64,000 bases of DNA from NCBI GenBank assembly GCA_010672825.2, contig JAAHFU020000005.1, positions 248,001-312,000 on the forward strand. Reading direction: 5' to 3'. Shown here in pieces: positions 54,246 through 61,786 of the stretch; positions within the stretch are counted from its first letter, which is position 1; every line of letters begins with the position of its first letter. The notes beneath the pieces were generated by a model. That model was given only the letters and a program-made list of their open reading frames with translations, had not been told where the DNA came from and ran no database searches. The DNA is from Leptolyngbya sp. SIO1E4. GTDB lineage: Bacteria; Cyanobacteriota; Cyanobacteriia; Phormidesmidales; Phormidesmidaceae. The position numbers and the translations under genes were made by a program.

Positions 54246-54502
54246 TTCTGCACACAAGGAGCTGCAGTTTATACACATCTCAATCTGTAAATCACTCTGA
54301 AATCACTTCCAACAACAATTTTGCTGTCCAAAACCATTGCCATCGTCCTGACTTTTGTTTGAACGCTTGCTTTTTTAGAGCTGTCGATATGATTGAGTTG
54401 TCGAAATTGTCTTACGTTCGCGTTTACAGACTTTTCAGGCTAGATATTGCCGTTCAGCTGAGACCAATACACGCTTGACTCTCTTATTTAGGACATCTAC
54501 CC

Positions 54503-55012
54503 ATGCCGAAATACACTGTGGAGGAAGTGCTAGAGATCATTCAGGGTCTTAGCCCAGAAGAAAAAGCCTCTCTCAAAACCCAACTCAGCAGCCTATTAGA
54601 TGGTGCTTCCCCAGCGTCTACCGTTCAGCAATCTCGTTCGATGACGGTGGGCGGCGATTTTCAGATTGGGGGGACGGGCGTCACGGTTGATATGAGTCAG
54701 CAACAAACCGTCGGCAGCCCCTCTCCTAGCAATGCCACTGAAAAGGCTAACACCACTCAGACCTTAATTCAGGCAATTAACGCACTCCATCAACAAGTCC
54801 TGGATTCCTCAGACCTAAATCCTGTCGAAAAGGCGACGGCTGAAATTCCCCTCAAAACTGCTACGGAAGAACTGCACAAGGACGCACCTGATAAAAGCCT
54901 AATTGATCAATCTATTGCAGCCCTCCAGAAAGGCTTAGAAGGCGTAGAAACTTTGACCGAACCGGTTATGCGGGTGGCTGCTCTGGTCGCTAAAGCCTGG
55001 TTAGTTCTATGA
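54503..55012 (+). CDS. Small adaptor-like protein with shared beta motif and helical module (cassette B, gene 1)
   Basis: The 169-residue protein starts at ATG 54503 after TTTAGGAC. A short helical N-terminus (EEVLEIIQGLSPEEKASLKT) is followed by GDFQIGGTGVTVDMSQ at residues 51-66. It ends with a helical module (DLNPVEKATAEIP, DKSLIDQSIAALQKGLEGVE, VMRVAALVAKAW) almost identical in pattern to the end of the CHAT protein at 1-626. Here no protease is attached. The stop overlaps the STAND start by 4 nt (ATGA), exactly as in cassette A. The 16-residue motif recurs in the STAND protein (residues 20-35), suggesting homotypic contact. No annotated domain is recognised. Confidence 0.75.
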   Translation: MPKYTVEEVLEIIQGLSPEEKASLKTQLSSLLDGASPASTVQQSRSMTVGGDFQIGGTGVTVDMSQQQTVGSPSPSNATEKANTTQTLIQAINALHQQVLDSSDLNPVEKATAEIPLKTATEELHKDAPDKSLIDQSIAALQKGLEGVETLTEPVMRVAALVAKAWLVL

Positions 55013-58000
55013 CGCTACCTGACCCTGAATCTCACCAAAACCAAGCCCAAGATGTCTCAATTGGGGGAAACTTTCAGGTCAGTGGCGAGGGTAACACGGT
55101 CGATTTTTCTCAGACTCATCTTGATCTGTCCCAGGCGACCCTTTCTCAGACCCAAATTTTGCAGGTCGCCTTCGATGAAATCAAGACCCGCCCTCTCATT
55201 GCCCGATCGCCCTACATTGGCCTGCGTAAGTTTGAAGTGCGAGACCGGGATTTATTTTTTGGGCGCGATCGCCTCGTCAGCCGTCTTCAAAATCGCCTCC
55301 AGCAACATTTTCTATTAGTTCTGGGAGCTTCCGGGAGTGGCAAATCTTCGCTGATCCGGGCTGGCCTCATTCCAAAACTGGCTGAGCAGCAAGGGGGCGG
55401 ATTTCGGGAGTTGGTTTTCACCCCAGATCGGGATCCGTTCGAGTCGTTTCGGGCCAGCCTCATCAGTGCTGGGTATCGGCAGTCGGCCACAGAATTTCTG
55501 TTATCTGGCCAGTCCAATGGGTTAGTCCAAGCCAGTCAAACCCTTAAGCAAGTGGATGAAGAGTGGCTGATCTTTATCGATCAGTTTGAGGAACTGTTCA
55601 CCCTTTGCCATGATTTGCAGAAGCGGCAGCACTTTATTGATGGTCTGCTGCAGTTAGCCAAAGCCCAGCTGCCAACGGTAGACATGGTGCTAGCGATGCG
55701 GGCAGATTTCCTGGATCGCCTCAGCGCCTATCCAGCCCTGAGGGGGATTCTTCAGCTATCGGAACTGGTCACCGACCTAGGGGATGATGAACTCCGCCTT
55801 GTGATCGAACAACCGGCAGCCCACCATGGCGTTGTCTTTGAACCAGGACTGGTGGGGGAAATTATTCAAGATCTCAAAGGCCGCACAGAGGCTGGCGAAT
55901 CCGACCGGATCTCCCTACCCTTACTGCAATACACCCTCAAGCTGCTGTGGGAAAGTAGCGGCAACCTCGGCGATCGCATCCTTCGCACGACCACCTACCG
56001 TCACTTAGGGGGTGTCCGAGGCGCACTGCAGCGGCGGGTTGACGATATTTACAGCAGCCTTTCTGCGGAAGAACAGCAGGCTGCTAAACGGATTTTTCTG
56101 CAGTTGGTCGATACTACCAGCGCTGATGCCGGGGCCACTGCCGTCGGTAAAGCCGTCAGTCACCGTGCTGCTTTGGGGGATTTTCGCGATGCTACCGTGC
56201 AAAAGGTGTTGAAACAGCTGATTGATGCCAGTTTGCTCATCAGCGATCGCCCCAGCCCTGACAGTACTAGTGTTGTCGAACTCGCCCACGAGACCCTCAT
56301 CGATTCCTGGGACACGCTCAAAAACTGGATTGAGGAAAGCAAACCCCTGATTCGCCTGCGCAACCAGCTCAAAGAAGACGCCAGCCGCTGGCATGATCTG
56401 TGTCAGAAAAAAAACACGCAGGCCGAGGCCGAGCTGTGGCATGGCTACAAACTAGAGTGGATTATCGATAGAAAGCAAGATATTCAATCCCAGTTTGGCT
56501 CCTTTACCTCAGCAGAGATAAGTTTTATCGAAGCAAGTGAAGAACTTCGTGATCGCCAACAGCAGGCAAAGATTGAACGTGAACGTAAGCAGAAATGGTT
56601 AATAGGTGGTATCGCTATAGCCACAATGGGGGCTCTAAATTTGGCCGTTGTGTCACTTTTAATGTGGAAAGCTGCTGAAAGTCAAACTATTCAAGCGGTA
56701 TCAAAAACATCGGCTATTGCGTTTGTCCAGAATCAGGACTCCTTTGATCCAGTTATTGAAGCGCTTAGAGCTGGGACCCAACTCCAGCGTTTGCCCTTCT
56801 TTTTGCGTCCTGCCGACCTTCAAGCCGACGTCATGACATCTTTAGCCCAGAGTGTGTACTGGGTGCAGGAACGCAACCGCCTAGAAGGTCATACCGATGA
56901 TGTTGAAGAAATTGTCTTTAGCCCCAACGGTGACATCATCGCCACCGTGAGCTACGACCAAACCCTTAGGCTTTGGAGCTCAACAGGTCGATTAGTAGTT
57001 GAGCAATCCCACAATAGCCAAGTTCTGAGCGTAGATTTCAGCCAAGACGGTCAGACGCTAGCCAGTGCCGACTTTAATGGTGAGATCCGACTGTGGACAG
57101 CAACCGGAGAGCCAATCTCAGCATTTTCAGCCCATAACGATTGGATTCACAGCGTTCGGTTTAATCCTGAACTAGAGTTGCTCGCCAGTGGCAGCGAAGA
57201 TGGCACCGTCAAGCTATGGGATTTACAAGGAAAGCCGAAACGTACCATCCCGGCCCACGATCACCCCGTGCGGGACATCGATTTCCATCCAGATGGGATA
57301 ACTATTGCCACTGCCAGTGCCGATGGAACTATCAAACTTTGGGATCTCTACGGCCAGCCCAAAGGGATGCCTTTGATAGGTCATCAAGATTGGGTGCTGA
57401 GCGTTCGCTTCAGCCCTGATGGGAAATGGCTAGCCTCCAGTGATAACAGCGGGATGGTTCGTCTTTGGAAAGCCAGTGGAGAACCTGTGCGAGCGTTTTC
57501 TCCGAGCGATGACAGCTCCGTCTACCAAGTGGCATTCAGCCCAGACAGCCAATACATTGCCGGAGCCCTGGCCAATCATTCGGTTATAGTCTGGGATATC
57601 CAGGGAAATGTTGTGGAAACTCTGCTGGGGCATTCCCTGAGAGTTAACGGCGTCAGTTTCAGTCCGGATGGCAAGATTCTTGCCTCTGCTAGTCGGGATG
57701 ACACCGTTAAACTCTGGCAGATGGATAAAACGCCACAGTTGAGGGTGCTGGAACCTCCCACTGCTGCACGGGGCATTGTATTCGGTATTAGCGTTGCCCC
57801 TGATGGCAGCCAAATAGCGACGACCCGCTCAGATGGTCAGGTTGCCCTCTGGAATCTAGAGAACCCCCAAGTCCCGACCTTGAAGCTACTACCGGGGGAC
57901 AGCGCTGGGAAGAGCATCAGTTTTAGCCCAGCAGGCGATCTCTTAGCCAGTGCTCATACAGACGGAGCGATCCGAGTCTGGACAGCTGAGGGGCAGATAC

Positions 58001-58776
58001 TGAACACCATTACCGAGGCCCATCAAGAAGGGGTCAATGGCCTCAGCTTTAGCCCCCACAATAACTTATTGGCCTCTGGCGGCGGTGATGGTTTGGTCAA
58101 ACTTTGGGACGCCACTAGCAGCGACCCCCCCAAAACACTTGCAGAACACACAGCAGCCGTTAACTGGGTGAGCTTTAACCATGATGGCAGCCGCCTCGCG
58201 AGCGCCAGTGATGACGGCACAGTTAAGATATTGAATCCCACCTCAGGTGAGCAATTCGTTTCCCTAGAAGGGCATGATGGGGCCTCTGTTTGGGAGGTGG
58301 CTTTTAGTCCTAGCGGAGATGCGATCGCAACTGCTGGGGGTGAAATGGTGCAGCTTTGGGACAAGAGCGGCCAGCACCTCCAGACACTGCCTAGCAGCAG
58401 TCACAGTGTTCAATTTAGCGACGATGGTCAGCAACTTTTCAGCACAGGCGGTGACACTATCCAAGTCTGGCAGCGGGATGGAACGCTCCTCACAACTTTG
58501 GTTGGTCATACCAGCTCCATCAATGGCATGCGCTTCAGCCAGTTGCCGATCTTGGCATCTGATCCTTCAGAGGGAGGGCTGGGCAAAATCCCGACCCTAG
58601 TCTCAGGCAGTTCAGATGGCCGGGTCATTCTTTGGAATCTTGAACATCTCACCTTAGATGGGCTTGTGAGTCAAGGATGTGCTTGGCTTCAAGACTACCT
58701 CCAAACCAACCTATCTGCCCCCACTGAACTGTGTGAGGGCGGGCAAACATCACAGGAAACCACAGGAGAAAAATAA
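55009..58776 (+). CDS. nSTAND1-type ATPase with TM helix and 14 WD40 repeats (cassette B sensor)
   Basis: 1255 residues from ATG 55009. Residues 20-35 (GNFQVSGEGNTVDFSQ) carry the shared motif. nSTAND1 follows: SPYIGLRKFEVRDRDLFFGR, Walker A GASGSGKS at 106-113, Walker B LIFIDQFEE at 187-195, and AMRADFLDRL. A TM helix near 530-553 (KWLIGGIAIATMGALNLAVV) precedes 14 WD40 blades. The tail HLTLDGLVSQGCAWLQDYL matches the cassette A protein. Order, spacing and blade number are the same as in 623-4309, but GC content is clearly higher, so the two copies diverged long ago or arrived separately. Its stop overlaps the papain gene start by one base. Confidence 0.9.
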   Translation: MTLPDPESHQNQAQDVSIGGNFQVSGEGNTVDFSQTHLDLSQATLSQTQILQVAFDEIKTRPLIARSPYIGLRKFEVRDRDLFFGRDRLVSRLQNRLQQHFLLVLGASGSGKSSLIRAGLIPKLAEQQGGGFRELVFTPDRDPFESFRASLISAGYRQSATEFLLSGQSNGLVQASQTLKQVDEEWLIFIDQFEELFTLCHDLQKRQHFIDGLLQLAKAQLPTVDMVLAMRADFLDRLSAYPALRGILQLSELVTDLGDDELRLVIEQPAAHHGVVFEPGLVGEIIQDLKGRTEAGESDRISLPLLQYTLKLLWESSGNLGDRILRTTTYRHLGGVRGALQRRVDDIYSSLSAEEQQAAKRIFLQLVDTTSADAGATAVGKAVSHRAALGDFRDATVQKVLKQLIDASLLISDRPSPDSTSVVELAHETLIDSWDTLKNWIEESKPLIRLRNQLKEDASRWHDLCQKKNTQAEAELWHGYKLEWIIDRKQDIQSQFGSFTSAEISFIEASEELRDRQQQAKIERERKQKWLIGGIAIATMGALNLAVVSLLMWKAAESQTIQAVSKTSAIAFVQNQDSFDPVIEALRAGTQLQRLPFFLRPADLQADVMTSLAQSVYWVQERNRLEGHTDDVEEIVFSPNGDIIATVSYDQTLRLWSSTGRLVVEQSHNSQVLSVDFSQDGQTLASADFNGEIRLWTATGEPISAFSAHNDWIHSVRFNPELELLASGSEDGTVKLWDLQGKPKRTIPAHDHPVRDIDFHPDGITIATASADGTIKLWDLYGQPKGMPLIGHQDWVLSVRFSPDGKWLASSDNSGMVRLWKASGEPVRAFSPSDDSSVYQVAFSPDSQYIAGALANHSVIVWDIQGNVVETLLGHSLRVNGVSFSPDGKILASASRDDTVKLWQMDKTPQLRVLEPPTAARGIVFGISVAPDGSQIATTRSDGQVALWNLENPQVPTLKLLPGDSAGKSISFSPAGDLLASAHTDGAIRVWTAEGQILNTITEAHQEGVNGLSFSPHNNLLASGGGDGLVKLWDATSSDPPKTLAEHTAAVNWVSFNHDGSRLASASDDGTVKILNPTSGEQFVSLEGHDGASVWEVAFSPSGDAIATAGGEMVQLWDKSGQHLQTLPSSSHSVQFSDDGQQLFSTGGDTIQVWQRDGTLLTTLVGHTSSINGMRFSQLPILASDPSEGGLGKIPTLVSGSSDGRVILWNLEHLTLDGLVSQGCAWLQDYLQTNLSAPTELCEGGQTSQETTGEK

Positions 58777-61664
58777 TGGTGCATGCAGAAAAGGCTTGGC
58801 AAAAAAAGGGATTTGGCTGGATTCCAGATTTGCCGGATGTGACTGATCCCAACCTTGAGTCGGTCCTGGAGAACAAACCCCGCATTCACACTCAAGAGGG
58901 TATCGGGCATCTAGAAGCGATTCTTGAGCACCTAATCGATAGCCTACAACAGCAGGAAGGACTCGACACCTCCGAGCTTCAAGACATCAAAAAACAGCTA
59001 TCTGGCGAAACGTGCTTTCCCTCAGTGCAGATCTATAAGATTTTGAGAGCAGGTAGAGTCTATCAGGGCAAAGAAGTTGTTCGGCTGAAGCTAGCAATTT
59101 ATGCTATCTACAAGAAATATAAAGAAGAAGGAAATCATATCCGAGAAGACTTCATCCAATGCTGTGAAGAACAGCTCGACATCAAAACCCCTGGCTTAAA
59201 TCTTATTCAATGGATTCAAGAGCCGACATTTGACCAAAAACTAGAGAAGCTAGTTATCGCTTTTCAAGCTTCCCAGAATTTAGTTTGTGATGGTATTGTT
59301 GGCCCCAGAAGTTACGCTGCTATTCAATCTACTCTAACTGAAAATGAACAAGCTCAGCCCGAGATAGCCCTCATTTGTCCACCTTCACTCATTCCACATG
59401 AGGTTTTAAAGGAAATCTTTCAGAACTTAACTTATCTTTGGCTTGAGGGTAAATTTAAGATTCAGCTTGACAATGCTTTTCTGCAGTTTTTTGAGAATCA
59501 ACCGCTTGATCCTATATTAGCTGAGAGAATCCAGTTGATTCGACGAGAGTTAGATAACGATATTAGCGAAGTACTCTTAATTACCAGTATCAAACTCAGA
59601 GAAGACACAGATACACTTAAAGATTCTAAGAAACTGCAGGAACATCAGGGCTCATTATCTGAGTCAGAACAGTCGGACAGAAAAGAACCTAGGGAAGAAC
59701 TGCAAGAAAAGTTGGAAGCTTTCTGTGCTTCTTTGCTTCAGACAATTCAAGGGCTGACAGGATATGATCCTGATAAAACTCAGGCCGAAAAACAGGGGAA
59801 CACTGATACCATAGAATATCCCGAAAAGACGAAGAGAATTCTATCGAAACTCAATGAATCGATTAGAGATTGCTTAGACCAGCTTATGGAGAATTCAGAG
59901 GCATTGACTAACAGCTTCATTCTCTGTTCTTACGAAAGATTTATATATCAGTTTGAGTATTGGTTTCAAACTATCGAGCCTTTTATTTCAGCCATACTCC
60001 AGGCGATATCTCCTTTAGCTAATTTTGACAACCTGAAAGAGGCTGTTAATAAAGGCTTTGAACGGTTAGATAGTGGCTTCCAATTGCACCATCTAGAGAA
60101 CCGGACAAGACTCGCGCCTTATAAGACCCTTCTGAGTGAATATTCGCCCATTTATCTAACCGACCCAATCGCTGAGTTGCGATCGCTAAAGTATTCGGCC
60201 ACTAATCTTTTTGAAGAAACGCTTGTCAAAATTGAACGCGAACTTTATGGAAATATTGAAATTAGACCTATCTTTATTGATACTTTAGCTGATTTCTCAA
60301 GAGATCGAGGAGTGTTGAGTAAAAAGAATAAGGATGCCTTTTTGAAAAAGGTTGAAGAAACAGTGAGGTCGGAATTTGGTTATACTGAAGATGAATTGAA
60401 TACATTGGTAAAACCTGCTGCAATCAAGTTCTTAGAGTTTAGAACCCGCCCAGATCGAGATAAGGATGCCGGAGAGGATTTACAAAATGAGAAGAAAGAC
60501 CTTGAAGAATATCTGTCTTTCTTCCAATTTTTAAAGGATATTCTGAGCAATCAATACAACGTCAAATACACAAGGGCACAAGCTGAATCCGACAAGGTAG
60601 ACAAGCAAACAGCTGTGCTGAAGTCTTTGTTAACGGACAAAGAAGAGTTTTTTGAAATCAGTCATTCAGATCTGGATGAGCAAGCGTCTAAAGGCTCTGC
60701 TTCGTCTAGCAAAATTCAGCGGACTGAACAAGCACTGTTTTTTGAGCCTGCTAGACTACAGTTGCCTGTTAGTACAAAACTTCTGAATACTTCTCTGCAG
60801 AGAAGAAAGAAAAACATCAAGTCTTACTTCTTCTTGCCAGGAGTTGTCGATCTCAGCTATTGGTGTTCTCCAGTTGAGGATCAAGGATCGCTGAATGCCT
60901 GCACCGCGTTTGCCGGTATTGCGCTGGTAGAATATTTTGCGCGGAAGCGTTATGGGAAATATATGAATCTTTCTCCCCGCTTCCTCTATAAAGCATCTCG
61001 TAATCTGATGGGGCGCTTGGATGATACTGGTGCATCTGTCCGGCAGACTATGAAAGCTTTAGTGCTCTTTGGGGTACCGCCCGAAGAAGTTTGGCCCTGG
61101 AATGATCAGGAATTTAACGAAGAGCCCCCCGCCTTTTGCTATGCCTACGCACAAAGTTATCAAGCACTCAAGTATTTTCGATTAGATTCTGCGGCGATCG
61201 CCTCAAAGGAGCTCCTGCTGTTCCAGATTAAAGCCGTTTTAGCCGCAGGGCTGCCTTGTATGTTTGGACTTACTGTTTACGATTCTTTCTACAAAGAGAG
61301 CAATATTCGCAGGGGACATATTCCCTATCCCAGCGATAGAGATCAGATCGTTGGCGGACATGCTGCCGTGGCTATTGGCTACAGCGATTACAAGCTCATT
61401 GATCGAGTGGATGGAAAACCCACTCAACCAGGAGCCATCTTAATTCGGAATTCTTGGGGAGCCAACTGGGGCAATGGAGGATATGGCTGGTTACCCTACG
61501 AATACATTTTGCAAGGGTTAACCGCTGACTGGTGGTCACTCTTGAAGTCAGAATGGTTTGATGGGGGTGCTTTTGGACTAGGGGCCGTTGATCCTGGGGC
61601 AACCAAGAACAATGGGGGTGGTAAAGATGAAAACCATGTAACAGATCCACCCACCAGAACTTGA
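58776..61664 (+). CDS. Papain-like (C1A) cysteine protease with peptidoglycan-binding-like domain (cassette B effector)
   Basis: 962 residues from ATG 58776, with AGGAG about 10 nt upstream and a TAATG overlap with the STAND gene. Near the N-terminus is KKGFGWIPDLPDVTDP. The peptidoglycan-binding-like part is ILRAGRVYQGKEVVRLKLAI and VIAFQASQNLVCDGIVGPRS. A helical middle region, about 320 residues shorter than in the cassette A paralogue, leads to FFEPARLQLPVS and the C1A domain. Gln703, Cys709 (NACTAFAG), His862 (GGHAAVAIGY) and Asn892 (RNSWGANWG) are all present. No signal peptide is seen, so the protein starts in the cytoplasm. I infer that it is the proteolytic output of the STAND switch. 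Confidence 0.88.
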   Translation: MVHAEKAWQKKGFGWIPDLPDVTDPNLESVLENKPRIHTQEGIGHLEAILEHLIDSLQQQEGLDTSELQDIKKQLSGETCFPSVQIYKILRAGRVYQGKEVVRLKLAIYAIYKKYKEEGNHIREDFIQCCEEQLDIKTPGLNLIQWIQEPTFDQKLEKLVIAFQASQNLVCDGIVGPRSYAAIQSTLTENEQAQPEIALICPPSLIPHEVLKEIFQNLTYLWLEGKFKIQLDNAFLQFFENQPLDPILAERIQLIRRELDNDISEVLLITSIKLREDTDTLKDSKKLQEHQGSLSESEQSDRKEPREELQEKLEAFCASLLQTIQGLTGYDPDKTQAEKQGNTDTIEYPEKTKRILSKLNESIRDCLDQLMENSEALTNSFILCSYERFIYQFEYWFQTIEPFISAILQAISPLANFDNLKEAVNKGFERLDSGFQLHHLENRTRLAPYKTLLSEYSPIYLTDPIAELRSLKYSATNLFEETLVKIERELYGNIEIRPIFIDTLADFSRDRGVLSKKNKDAFLKKVEETVRSEFGYTEDELNTLVKPAAIKFLEFRTRPDRDKDAGEDLQNEKKDLEEYLSFFQFLKDILSNQYNVKYTRAQAESDKVDKQTAVLKSLLTDKEEFFEISHSDLDEQASKGSASSSKIQRTEQALFFEPARLQLPVSTKLLNTSLQRRKKNIKSYFFLPGVVDLSYWCSPVEDQGSLNACTAFAGIALVEYFARKRYGKYMNLSPRFLYKASRNLMGRLDDTGASVRQTMKALVLFGVPPEEVWPWNDQEFNEEPPAFCYAYAQSYQALKYFRLDSAAIASKELLLFQIKAVLAAGLPCMFGLTVYDSFYKESNIRRGHIPYPSDRDQIVGGHAAVAIGYSDYKLIDRVDGKPTQPGAILIRNSWGANWGNGGYGWLPYEYILQGLTADWWSLLKSEWFDGGAFGLGAVDPGATKNNGGGKDENHVTDPPTRT

Positions 61665-61786
61665 TCTTCTAGCAGAGTCGTCACCACACGGTGAACCAAT
61701 CTGATACTTTTGGCTGTTCCCAAGCTTCAGCCATCCCCTCATGCTGTCCCCCAGTTTGGGCAGAGGCGTTGAGCATTTTAGTCAGA

